This document shows positions 16,336 through 24,685 of a stretch of 64,000 bases of DNA, piece after piece. The notes beneath the pieces are model-generated. The model saw only the letters and a program-made list of their open reading frames with translations. It was not told where the DNA came from and searched no databases. Source of the stretch: Deltaproteobacteria bacterium (GTDB taxonomy: Bacteria; Myxococcota; JACRCW01); assembly GCA_016218805.1 (NCBI GenBank), contig JACRCW010000044.1, positions 1-64,000 on the forward strand, written 5' to 3'. The first letter of the stretch is position 1, and the number at the start of each line of letters is the position of its first letter. The position numbers and the translations under genes are program-made.

Positions 16336-19226
16336 TGCGCGGGCCGGGCTGGTGGGTCGGGTTGCTCGCGGCGGTGCTGGTGCTGGGCGCCTGCCGTGAC
16401 GACGAGGGTGAGGGCTGTGGCGACGGCCCGGCGTGCGCAGCAGGCTCGCAATGCACCGGTGGCCGGTGTGTCCGCCCGTGTCGCGCGGATACGGATTGCA
16501 CGGGTGACCAGACGTGTGACGTCACGCTGGGCGAGTGCCAGGCCGCCGGCGGCGCGTGTGCGTCCGACACGGACTGCGCGGGACGTCACTGCCTGCTTCC
16601 TGATGCACGTTGCGTGGATTGCACCGCTGCGCAGGACTGCCCCGGCGGCGTGCCGTGCGACGCGACCGCGCACGTGTGCCTGGTCCCGTGCACGGACAGC
16701 GACGGAAGCGAGCCGAACGACACCGTTGCCACGGCGGCACCGTTGGCACCGGGGTCATCACGCACGGGGACGCTGTGCCCGGCCGACGTGGATTTCTTGC
16801 AGGTCACGCTGGCTGCCCCCGGGGAACTGCAGGTGGTGATGACGGTGGAAGGGGCCGCGGGTGGGCCGCGCCTGGACCTGGTGGATGTGGGCGGCGGCAC
16901 GCTGGCGTCGGGGACGTTGACGGGATTGGAACTGCGCCTGTCCGCACCGGGCCTTGCCGCCGGTGCGCACCTGCTGCGCCTTTCCACCACGGGCAGTTCG
17001 CCCACGCCGTACACGCTCACCGCCACAGTGTCCGGCACCGCCGCGTGCACCCAGGAGGCGGGCGAACCCAACGACACGCCCGCGCAGGCCACCACGTTGT
17101 CCGCCGACGGTGCCGCGCACGGTGGTGCGCTGTGCGCGGGGGACGTGGACCACTACGCCATCACCGCTGCGGCGGGCGATCGGCTGCGCGTGGTGGCGGC
17201 GGGGCAGGGCGGAACCACCGTGGACCTGGAGCTGCTGGATCCGGCGGGGACGTCGCTGGGCACGGGTTCACCGCTGCAGACCGGTGCGCTCACCGCGGGG
17301 CGCTACGTGGCGCGCGTGTCATCCGGCACCACACCGCGCAACTACACCATTGCGGTGGGCATCACGCAGGGCGCGCCGCCGTGCCGGCAGGTGGACGCGG
17401 AGCCCAATGACACGCCCGAGCAAGCGCAGGCCGTCCCCACCGACGGGACCCAGGTGGACGGCGCGGTGTGTCCCGGTGATCGGGATCGCTTCCGCGTGGT
17501 GGCGCAGGCGGGGGATGAGTTGGTGGCGTCAACGTTGATGGTGCCCGGCTCCGGGGACGGGCCGTTGGTGTTGGCGTTGGAGGACGCCTCCGGCAACGAG
17601 GAATCCACGTCAACCGGACCGCTGCAGGTGAGTTCGCTTGCCGTCGGGACGCACTTTGTCGTGGTGCAGGGCGCCAACGCGGGGGCGCAGGCCGCGTACC
17701 GCCTGGCCGTGACACTGACCACGCCGCAGGCGCCCGCGGACCCGTGCCTGGACAACGGGCGCGAGCCCAACAACACCACCGCGGTTGCCACGCCGCTGGT
17801 GCTGGGTGGCACGGTGTCCGCGCGCCTGTGCGCTGACGACGAGGATCGCTACCGCTTCACGCTGGTTGCGCCTGCCGTGGTTCGCGTGGGCATTGCGTTC
17901 ACCCATGCCAACGGGGACCTGGACCTGCAGGTGCTGGGTCCCGGGGACGTGGTGGAGGCGTCCTCTACCGGCGTCACCAACGAAGAAGTGGCGGAAGCGG
18001 GCCTCCCCGCAGGCGACCACGTGGTGCGCGTGTACGGCTACCGCGGCGCCACCAACCCGTACGTGCTCACCACCGCGGTGGCGTCGTGCGCGGGGGATGA
18101 CCAGCTGGAGGAGAATGACCGCCCGGACCGCGCCACCGCGGTGGGGCCCGGGAGCTACGCGCTGGTGCGCTGCCCGGGTGATGACGACCACCTGGCGGTG
18201 GCGCTGGCCGCCGGTGACGCGCTGCAGGCCACGCTCACCGGCCCCGGCCTGGCCCTGGAGCTGCTGGACCCCGGCGGTGCGCTGGTGACGTCGGGGTCGC
18301 CGCTGTCCGCCGCCGGGTTGCCCGCGGGGCGGTACGTGGTCCGCGTGACGGGGACCAACGCCGTGAACACGGACTACGCGCTGGTGCTGGGCGTGACGCC
18401 GGGGGATGCGCGCGTGTGCGTGGATGACGCGGCGGAGGAGGATGATGCGCTTGCGTTGGCGCGTGAGGTGGGTCCCGCGTCCCTGGCGGACGGGCGCGCG
18501 TGGGTGACGGGCGTGGCGTGCGCGGGTGACGAGGACTGGGTCACCGTGCCGTTAGCGGGGCCGTCGCGCATCACGGCGGACCTGGTGTTCAACGCGCCCG
18601 CGGATGACCTGGACCTCTACCTGCGCGAACGCCAGGGCTACGGAACGCAGACGCGCGCGCTGGCCTCCAGCAACGGCACCACCACGCACGAACACGTGGA
18701 AGGCACGGTTCCCGGCGGCACCACGGTGGCGCTCCAGGTGCGCCGTTACGGCGGGACGGATGCACCCACCTGGCGCCTGGAAGTGGGCGCCCAACCGTTG
18801 CAGGTACCCGACGGTGGCTGCGTGGATGACCTCCCGGACACGGTGGTCACCGCCGGCCCGGACGGTGGTGTGCCCGGCGGCCGGGATGACACGTTCTCCA
18901 CCGCCACGTGGTTGTCATCCGACGGCGACACGGCCAGCGCGCGCGCCGTGTGTGCGGGCAACGTGGACTGGTACCAGGTGTGGTTGTCGTCGGGGCAGGT
19001 GCTCACGGTGGATCTCAGCTACACGTGGTCCACCGGGCATGACCTGGACCTGAAGGTGTACAAGCCGTCGGACGCGGCGCAGGCGGTGGCGTTCGGCGTG
19101 TCGTCTGATGATGACGAGCACGTGCAGTACACCGCCACCGAGGCCGGCGCGCACCGCGTGGAGGTCTACGGTTTTTCGGGCGCTTCCAACACGTATTCGC
19201 TGCGGGTGGGCGTGACGGGGAATTGA
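16332..19226 (+). CDS. lipoprotein with seven PPC domains
   Basis: A 964-residue exported lipoprotein with signal peptide MMRGPGWWVGLLAAVLVLGAC (lipobox LGAC). Residues 22-120 are a Cys-rich region (about 18 Cys, with CGDGPACAAGSQC-like spacing) as in myxobacterial surface proteins. The rest contains seven bacterial pre-peptidase C-terminal (PPC) domains. They open at about residues 126 (EPNDT), 243 (EPNDT), 355 (EPNDT), 476 (EPNNT), 591 (LEENDR), 700 (EEDDA) and 849 (GRDDT). Most then show the CxxDxDxY/F-type core and end in a Tyr-containing beta strand. PPC domains usually sit at the end of secreted proteases. Here no protease domain is attached, so a binding or structural role is likely. 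Confidence 0.85.
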   Translation: MMRGPGWWVGLLAAVLVLGACRDDEGEGCGDGPACAAGSQCTGGRCVRPCRADTDCTGDQTCDVTLGECQAAGGACASDTDCAGRHCLLPDARCVDCTAAQDCPGGVPCDATAHVCLVPCTDSDGSEPNDTVATAAPLAPGSSRTGTLCPADVDFLQVTLAAPGELQVVMTVEGAAGGPRLDLVDVGGGTLASGTLTGLELRLSAPGLAAGAHLLRLSTTGSSPTPYTLTATVSGTAACTQEAGEPNDTPAQATTLSADGAAHGGALCAGDVDHYAITAAAGDRLRVVAAGQGGTTVDLELLDPAGTSLGTGSPLQTGALTAGRYVARVSSGTTPRNYTIAVGITQGAPPCRQVDAEPNDTPEQAQAVPTDGTQVDGAVCPGDRDRFRVVAQAGDELVASTLMVPGSGDGPLVLALEDASGNEESTSTGPLQVSSLAVGTHFVVVQGANAGAQAAYRLAVTLTTPQAPADPCLDNGREPNNTTAVATPLVLGGTVSARLCADDEDRYRFTLVAPAVVRVGIAFTHANGDLDLQVLGPGDVVEASSTGVTNEEVAEAGLPAGDHVVRVYGYRGATNPYVLTTAVASCAGDDQLEENDRPDRATAVGPGSYALVRCPGDDDHLAVALAAGDALQATLTGPGLALELLDPGGALVTSGSPLSAAGLPAGRYVVRVTGTNAVNTDYALVLGVTPGDARVCVDDAAEEDDALALAREVGPASLADGRAWVTGVACAGDEDWVTVPLAGPSRITADLVFNAPADDLDLYLRERQGYGTQTRALASSNGTTTHEHVEGTVPGGTTVALQVRRYGGTDAPTWRLEVGAQPLQVPDGGCVDDLPDTVVTAGPDGGVPGGRDDTFSTATWLSSDGDTASARAVCAGNVDWYQVWLSSGQVLTVDLSYTWSTGHDLDLKVYKPSDAAQAVAFGVSSDDDEHVQYTATEAGAHRVEVYGFSGASNTYSLRVGVTGN

Positions 19227-19229
19227 GAC

Positions 19230-20510
19230 ATGCGCAGGCAATTGCGTTCCATGATGGCAGTGGGGTGGCTGGTGGGCGCGTGCGCGTCGGAGCGCGCGGC
19301 CACGTCCGGGGCGGACCCGGGTGGGGCGGGGGAGACTGCCACCACGGACACGCGCGCGGCCATGGAAGCGCGTGACCGCCTGGAACCCCTGCTGCTGGAT
19401 TGCGCACGGCTCACCTACGCCGGAAGTGAGACGCCCATTGAAATTCGCGCGTTCGTGGACGGGCGCGGCAGCACCGTGGCGTTGGAGGTGACCGACCTGG
19501 AACGCCGCCCCTTGTCCATGATGTGTCCGGGTGACCGGCCCGGTACCGACGCCGTGGTGCGCGGCGGCGGCAAGGGCTGGGGACGCCGCCCGGCCAGCGG
19601 CTGGATGGTGGAGGCGTTTTGCGCGCCGGGATTTGACGGAACCACGGGATGCAGCGCGCGGTCGTCCTACGTGCTCCCGGCGGCGGCACCTGAACCGCCC
19701 TCCACCGCCAAGGCGCCCGTCGCCACCAACGGGGAGGGCAGCGCGGCCGGAGCCACCGTGCGCCGCGCGGACGCGTTCCGCCGCTACCAGCTGCGCCGGC
19801 TGGGCACGGACGTTGACGGGGACAAGCAGGTCAACCTGGAGCAGCAGCTCGTGGTCCTGGACCAGGCGCTGTTGTTGTGCCTGCATTCGCGGTTGCCGGA
19901 CATCAACCTGTCCAGCAGCGCGGATGTCTCGGCCCGCATTGGGGTCAACCTGGACAGCAAGGCCCTGTCCGCGCCGCTCAAGGTGCGCTCCATGAACCCG
20001 CCTGCGCTGTGGACGTTCCTGGCACCGTGCCTGAAGGCGGTCACCGGTGACGACGAGACCCGCGGCATTGAGGCCACCGTCCGCTACACGCTGGTGGCCG
20101 AAGCCACCGAGACGCCGCCGGGGAAATTCGTCCAGCAGGTTTCCCTGGAGATGTTGCAGGAACAGGTGGAGGTGACCGCGCCGGCCCCGGCACGCAAGCA
20201 GGCCGCGGACCGGCTGCTTGCCGCCATGCAAACGTGCCTGCAGGAGCATCCGGTGGAGAGCCGCGGCGCGCTGGGGCGCTGGGCCACGCTGGGCGCGGTC
20301 CGCTTCCAGGGCACCGTCGCCTCTCCCGTCGCCTCCGCGCTGCAACTGTTGGAGCTCAAGGCGCTTGCCGCGGATTCAGACAAGGACCCGCCGGACGCGC
20401 TGTCCGGCGCGGCGCGCTGCACGCTGGCCGCCCTGGCGCCGTCCAACCCGAGCGGAACGCCGGCGCGTGTGTCCTGGACTGTCGTGGTGAAGGTGGGACC
20501 GCTGGAGTAA
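19230..20510 (+). CDS. lipoprotein of unknown function
   Basis: A 426-residue lipoprotein with signal MRRQLRSMMAVGWLVGAC and Cys18 as the lipidated residue. It starts three bases after the PPC lipoprotein, so it is the third gene of the unit beginning with the amidotransferase-type hydrolase. The mature protein has a globular N-terminal part with a few Cys, a Pro/Ala linker near 155-170, and two similar-length alpha/beta parts (about 185-300 and 300-426). Each contains a Cys near LLLCLHSRL or AMQTCLQEHP. That suggests a duplicated domain. I do not recognise the family. Confidence 0.7.
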   Translation: MRRQLRSMMAVGWLVGACASERAATSGADPGGAGETATTDTRAAMEARDRLEPLLLDCARLTYAGSETPIEIRAFVDGRGSTVALEVTDLERRPLSMMCPGDRPGTDAVVRGGGKGWGRRPASGWMVEAFCAPGFDGTTGCSARSSYVLPAAAPEPPSTAKAPVATNGEGSAAGATVRRADAFRRYQLRRLGTDVDGDKQVNLEQQLVVLDQALLLCLHSRLPDINLSSSADVSARIGVNLDSKALSAPLKVRSMNPPALWTFLAPCLKAVTGDDETRGIEATVRYTLVAEATETPPGKFVQQVSLEMLQEQVEVTAPAPARKQAADRLLAAMQTCLQEHPVESRGALGRWATLGAVRFQGTVASPVASALQLLELKALAADSDKDPPDALSGAARCTLAALAPSNPSGTPARVSWTVVVKVGPLE

Positions 20511-20556
20511 CGGCGCGCGCTTTACACGGCGCGGGGGCGCGTGGCACTCCCCGTTC

Positions 20557-22086
20557 ATGGCGCTGCACATCTTCAACACCCTCACTGGCAAGAAGGAACC
20601 GCTCCAGCCCCGCAACCCGCCCCGGGTCACCGCGTACATCTGCGGCGTCACCGTCTATGACCTGTGCCACGTGGGACACGCGCGCGCGTACGTCAGCTTT
20701 GACGTGGCGGTGCGGTTCATGCGCCGGCGCGGTTACGACGTGAAGGTCATCCGCAACTTCACGGACGTGGATGACAAGATCATCGCGCGGGCCAACAAGG
20801 ACGGCGTGCCGGCCGCGGACGTGAGCGAGAAGTTCATCAAGGAGTTCAACGTTGACATGGGCGCTCTCAAGGTGCAGCCCGTGACCGTGGAGCCCAAGGT
20901 CACCACGCACATGCCGCAGATCGTCGCGCTGGTGCAGAAGCTGGTGGAGCGGGGCAGCGCGTACGTCGTGGACGGCGTGGGCGGCGCCAAAGACGTCTAT
21001 TACTCGGTGGACAGCTTCCCCACGTATCTGAAGCTCTCCGGGCGCTCCAAGGAGGACCTGCAGGCCGGCGCGCGGGTGGAAGTGGACGAGCGCAAGAAGG
21101 ACCCGCTGGACTTTGCGCTGTGGAAGAGCGCCAAGCCCGGCGAGCCGTCGTGGGATTCGCCGTGGGGCAAGGGCCGCCCGGGCTGGCACATTGAGTGCTC
21201 GGCAATGTGCCTGGAGCACGCGGGCCCCACGGTGGACATCCACGCCGGTGGCCGGGACCTCATCTTCCCGCACCATGAGAACGAGATTGCCCAGAGCGAG
21301 CCGGTCAACGGCGCGCCGCTGGCCACCCTGTGGATGCACAACGGGTTTGTGAACATTGACAACGAGAAGATGAGCAAGTCCCTGGGGAACTTCTTCACCA
21401 TCCGGGACGTGCTTCAGCGCGTGAGCCCGGACGCGCTGCGCTACTTCCTGCTCACCACGCCGTACCGCGGACCCATCAACTTTGCGGACACGCTGCTGGA
21501 TGACGCGGAGCGCCGCGTGGAGACGCTGTATGAGAGCCGCCGCCGCGCCGCCGAGTACGTTCTGCAAAACGCCCCGGAGGACGGACCCGGCTACCGCGAG
21601 GTGGTGAAGGGCACCAAGGCGGAGGGGATGCTGGGCGCGGGAATTGGGAACCTGTTTGACGAGGCCATGGACGACGACTTCAACAGCGCGCGCGCGCTGG
21701 GCGTGCTGGCGGATGCGGTGCGGTTTGCCAACACGCTGATGGACGGCAAGGAGAGCGAGTTGCTGGGGAAGAAACTGCCACCCAAGACGCGCGCGCGTTT
21801 GGTTCGCGGGATTTGGGAGGAACTCGCCGGCATCATTGCGGTGCTGGGCGTGGTGGATGAGGACCCCGCCGGCTACCTGGACCGCCTGCGGGCGCGCCGC
21901 TGCGCGCGCCACGGAATTGACGCCACGTGGGTGGAGCAGCGCATTGCCGCACGCGCGGAGGCCAAGGCCAGGAAGGACTTTGCCGCGGCGGACGCGGTGC
22001 GCGCGGAGCTGGCGGCAAAGAACGTGGTGCTCAAGGATTCGGCCACGGGCACGCGCTGGAGCGTGGAAGACCGCGTGGCGGGATAA
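20557..22086 (+). CDS. cysS: cysteinyl-tRNA synthetase
   Basis: Charges tRNA-Cys; cytoplasmic class I synthetase of 509 residues. The HIGH motif appears as HVGH (VTVYDLCHVGHAR) and KMSKS as KMSKSLGN. Catalytic zinc ligands are the Cys in YICGVTVYD, the Cys in GWHIECS and His in FPHHENEIAQ. The usual CGPTVYD reads CGVTVYD here. Both usual DALR (helical) and C-terminal anticodon-binding parts are present. The ATG at 20557 gives the standard N-terminus (IFNTLTGKKEPL). It stands alone, with no terminator-like hairpin directly after it. Confidence 0.95.
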   Translation: MALHIFNTLTGKKEPLQPRNPPRVTAYICGVTVYDLCHVGHARAYVSFDVAVRFMRRRGYDVKVIRNFTDVDDKIIARANKDGVPAADVSEKFIKEFNVDMGALKVQPVTVEPKVTTHMPQIVALVQKLVERGSAYVVDGVGGAKDVYYSVDSFPTYLKLSGRSKEDLQAGARVEVDERKKDPLDFALWKSAKPGEPSWDSPWGKGRPGWHIECSAMCLEHAGPTVDIHAGGRDLIFPHHENEIAQSEPVNGAPLATLWMHNGFVNIDNEKMSKSLGNFFTIRDVLQRVSPDALRYFLLTTPYRGPINFADTLLDDAERRVETLYESRRRAAEYVLQNAPEDGPGYREVVKGTKAEGMLGAGIGNLFDEAMDDDFNSARALGVLADAVRFANTLMDGKESELLGKKLPPKTRARLVRGIWEELAGIIAVLGVVDEDPAGYLDRLRARRCARHGIDATWVEQRIAARAEAKARKDFAAADAVRAELAAKNVVLKDSATGTRWSVEDRVAG

Positions 22087-22172
22087 ACGGCAACAACGGC
22101 CTCACGCGCCCACCGACTGCCCCGCGCAACAGAACAAACCGAACCACCGGACGACCGAGCAACAACCGGTGG

Positions 22173-22236
22173 GGCCGGCGTCCCCGCCGGCCGCCTGCGC
22201 AGCCCTCCTCGGTGCCGGAGGCCGGCGAGGCCGGCC
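22173..22236. repeat. two GC-rich palindromes, REP-like
   Basis: GGCCGGCG-tccc-CGCCGGCC (22173-22192) is a perfect 8-bp hairpin. GGCCGGC-gag-GCCGGCC (22220-22236) is a perfect 7-bp hairpin 28 bases further on. They lie in the 295-base gap between cysS and the Uma2 gene. Their layout resembles a paired REP element, and the core is similar to but not the same as the REPs flanking the RAYT gene at 59.6-60.2 kb. They could also serve as the cysS transcript end. Nothing else was seen in this gap. Confidence 0.5.
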
Positions 22237-22381
22237 CGCAACCCCGCGCGCCGTAGACGCCGCCCGCCACGCCGCCTCCGTCCACGACGACAACCGGCGC
22301 GGGCTGATACCGCAACGGCGAGGTATCAGCCTCCCACCCGTGGAGGTTGCTGGCTCGTGGCTGGCGTGTCAGGTTTCCCGC

Positions 22382-23017
22382 ATGGTGTCCAACACGCATT
22401 CCTCCGGCTCGGTGTTCGTCCCGCTGCCCGTGCCCGCGGACGACCCCAACGTGGACCAGCGGATGCTGCTCCACGGCGTGACCTGGCGCGACTACCTGGT
22501 GTTGCGCGAGCTGTTGGACGGCCCGGGACTCCGGATGACCTACCTGAACGGAGTGCTTGAGTTCATGTCGCCCTCCCGCAAGCATGAAGGCGTCAAGACG
22601 CGTCTGGCCCGGCTGCTGGAGTTGTATGCACTTGAGCTGGACATCCCGCTGTTCGGGTATGGGTCCACCACGTTCCGGCATGAAGCCCAGGAACGCGGGC
22701 TGGAGCCGGACGAGTGCTACGTTGTTGGGCGGGACATGGCTGAGTTTCCTGACATTGCGCTGGAGGTGGCGGTGACGGCGGGGGGTCTCAACCGGCTGGA
22801 GGTGTACCGGCCCATGGGGGTGAAGGAGGTCTGGTTCTGGTTTGAGGGATCCATCACCGTCTACGTGCTGGAAGACGGCGGCTATCGGCACTGCGCGCGG
22901 AGTTCGCTGCTGCCGGACCTGGACCTCAAGGAACTGGCCCAGCTTGCGGACCAGGAGGATCAGCACGCGGCGCTCAAGGAATACCGTCGGAGGTTGAGGG
23001 AGTTCTCCGCGCACTGA
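22382..23017 (+). CDS. Uma2 family (DUF820) restriction-nuclease-like protein
   Basis: A 211-residue Uma2-family protein with PD-(D/E)xK fold features. MTYLNGVLEFMSPSRKHEGVK is the N-terminal family motif, EPDECYVVGRDMAEFPDIALEVAVT supplies the catalytic Asp and Glu, and LEVYRPMGVKEVWFW the usual following strand. The N-terminal WRDYLVLRELL differs from the other copy at 11242-11823, so the two are distant paralogues rather than a recent duplication. The ATG at 22382 lacks a good ribosome binding site, and no alternative start in frame is better. Confidence 0.85.
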   Translation: MVSNTHSSGSVFVPLPVPADDPNVDQRMLLHGVTWRDYLVLRELLDGPGLRMTYLNGVLEFMSPSRKHEGVKTRLARLLELYALELDIPLFGYGSTTFRHEAQERGLEPDECYVVGRDMAEFPDIALEVAVTAGGLNRLEVYRPMGVKEVWFWFEGSITVYVLEDGGYRHCARSSLLPDLDLKELAQLADQEDQHAALKEYRRRLREFSAH

Positions 23018-23287
23018 GAGGGCGGGCAGGCCCGGTGTTCCTGGGTCATGGGGGCGATCCCGGGCGATCCCGCCCACCCCACGGCTCCCGGTTGTGATCC
23101 CCATCGCTTTCTGCCAAGGTGCGCCGCCCTTCCAGGCCGGCTCCCACTTTGGGGGCGGTCGTCGCACACCGTGCGGGCCCCGTTAGGTCGCTAACGGCGC
23201 AGGGGGGCACACCGGGGTGCCCGTGGAACCAGTCCTGAATACGCCACTGAGTCCAAGCGCTTGTGCCAGCCGGCACGGGCTTGGGCG
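23018..23287. promoter_or_regulatory. leader with inverted repeats upstream of the metzincin operon
   Basis: No gene is present. Two palindromes stand out: CCGTTAG-gtcg-CTAACGG (23180-23197, perfect 7 bp) and GGGCAC-accggg-GTGCCC (23205-23222, perfect 6 bp). They lie about 65-110 bases before the sigma-54-like site, a usual place for an enhancer-binding activator or a repressor. This is an inference from position and symmetry only. Confidence 0.35.
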
Positions 23288-23303
23288 TGGCGTGGGACTT
23301 GCT
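23288..23303 (+). promoter_or_regulatory. possible sigma-54 promoter of the metzincin operon
   Basis: TGGCGTG, four bases, then TTGCT: GG and GC are exactly at the -24/-12 spacing, TTGC and the following T match, and only two bases in the -24 block differ from TGGCACG. It lies 60 bases before the beta-barrel gene start. Confidence 0.4.
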
Positions 23304-23362
23304 CAGCGGGCCCAAAGCCCTCAGGCGCGCCGGCCGGGTGGCCGGGGCCAGGAGTGGATCGC

Positions 23363-24673
23363 ATGAAGCAGACAAGCACAGGTCGGTGGTGGTTGGTGGG
23401 CTGCGTGGCGGTGTCGCTCGGCACTCCGGCAGCCCTTGCGGCCCCGCGGACCACCCAAATCACCAAGACGGCAGCCAAGGCCACCCCGGCGCCCGCAGCA
23501 GACGCGCCGGTGTCTCCCACCCCCACCACGCCGGAAGTCCCGGTGGTGACGCCCCCGGAGGTGGTGCCCCCCGGGGACGCCCGGCCGGGCGAAGGCGGCG
23601 TGTTTGCGCCGTTTGTCCCGCTGGTGGAGGGGCTGACGGACAACCTGCAGCTGGGCCGGCCGGAGAAGTTCCCCGTTGGCATGCGCGCGGTGCTGGACAC
23701 GTCGGTGGGCTCCGGCGGGTTTGTGCTCAACCAGTACGCGCGCCAGCCGTCGGTCTCCAACACGCTGCGCCTGCAGCCGTCGCTGGCCATCTGGAAGTCC
23801 CTCAAGGCTTCCATGGTGTTGCAGGTGACCAAGGAGTGGATCGTCTCGCCCACGCAGTCCACCACGGTGCCCAACCAGATCCTCTTGCAGGACCTGTGGA
23901 TGGGCGTGGGGATGCCGCAGATCTACCGGGATGAGATGACCGGCCTGTCATTTGGCGCCGGCCTGTGGACGTATGCGCCCACGTCCATCCAGAGCCGGTC
24001 TGAGACGCTGCTGGTGGCGGCGCGCCCGTGGGTGACGCTGGCGTGGAGCAAGTGGGGCTTTGAAGCGGGCTACACGCTGGGCGTCCGCAAGAACTTCCAC
24101 CAGTACGTGAACCCCACGGTGGATGCCCGCTCCGGCGCGGTGGAGTGCACGGACCTGTCCGGCCGCTGCTTTGTGGCGGAGGTGGACGCCGGCGTGGCCC
24201 CGCGTGACGAAGAAGGCTTCCTCAAGAACGTGGGTGGCGGGCGCGTGCTGGACCTGCGCCGCCGCAACGTGAGCTACCAGGTCAGCCACCAGCTCACCGC
24301 GGGATACACGCTGTTTGACAAGCTCAGCTTCAGCGGGATGCTCATGCTGGCCAGCGCGTTCCGGTACGCCAACCCGCAGAATGAGTTCTCGTCACCCAAC
24401 GCGCAGAACCCGCAGGGCCACACGGACGTGTTGTGGAGCAACCTGGACGTGTCCTACGCGCTGTTTGACCACGTGGCCTTCTCCACCGGCTGGGGTCTGG
24501 TGCAGCCGTTCTACATGATGAACCGCGGCAGTGGCATTCCCGGGTGGAACACCAATGGCCAGAACGCCCCCGTCAGTGGCGGCGTGCTGTTCCCGGCGTT
24601 CCCGTTCTGGGACTTCTTCACGCCGGGCAACAATCTCCAGTCCTTCTACTTTGACGTCATCATCTCTCTCTGA
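23363..24673 (+). CDS. outer-membrane beta-barrel protein
   Basis: A 436-residue exported protein. The signal peptide MKQTSTGRWWLVGCVAVSLG ends near Ala-Leu-Ala. A Pro/Thr-rich linker follows (about 30-75), then a domain of alternating hydrophobic residues with aromatic belts: LLVAARPWVTLAWSKWGFEAGYTLG, VSYQVSHQLTAGYTLFDKLSFSGMLML and FAFSTGWGLVQPF-like strands. It ends QSFYFDVIISL, with the terminal hydrophobic residue expected of barrels recognised by BamA. AGGAG lies eight bases before the ATG. It is the first gene of an operon with two very large metzincin lipoproteins and starts 60 bases after a sigma-54-like site. It could export, anchor or assist them, but that is inferred from context alone. 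Confidence 0.75.
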   Translation: MKQTSTGRWWLVGCVAVSLGTPAALAAPRTTQITKTAAKATPAPAADAPVSPTPTTPEVPVVTPPEVVPPGDARPGEGGVFAPFVPLVEGLTDNLQLGRPEKFPVGMRAVLDTSVGSGGFVLNQYARQPSVSNTLRLQPSLAIWKSLKASMVLQVTKEWIVSPTQSTTVPNQILLQDLWMGVGMPQIYRDEMTGLSFGAGLWTYAPTSIQSRSETLLVAARPWVTLAWSKWGFEAGYTLGVRKNFHQYVNPTVDARSGAVECTDLSGRCFVAEVDAGVAPRDEEGFLKNVGGGRVLDLRRRNVSYQVSHQLTAGYTLFDKLSFSGMLMLASAFRYANPQNEFSSPNAQNPQGHTDVLWSNLDVSYALFDHVAFSTGWGLVQPFYMMNRGSGIPGWNTNGQNAPVSGGVLFPAFPFWDFFTPGNNLQSFYFDVIISL

Positions 24674-24685
24674 GGAGCACTTCCC

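Noticed and set aside
23191..23874. 227-residue minus-strand frame over the barrel gene
   Set aside because: Shadow of the barrel gene; the barrel has signal peptide, ribosome binding site and strand pattern.
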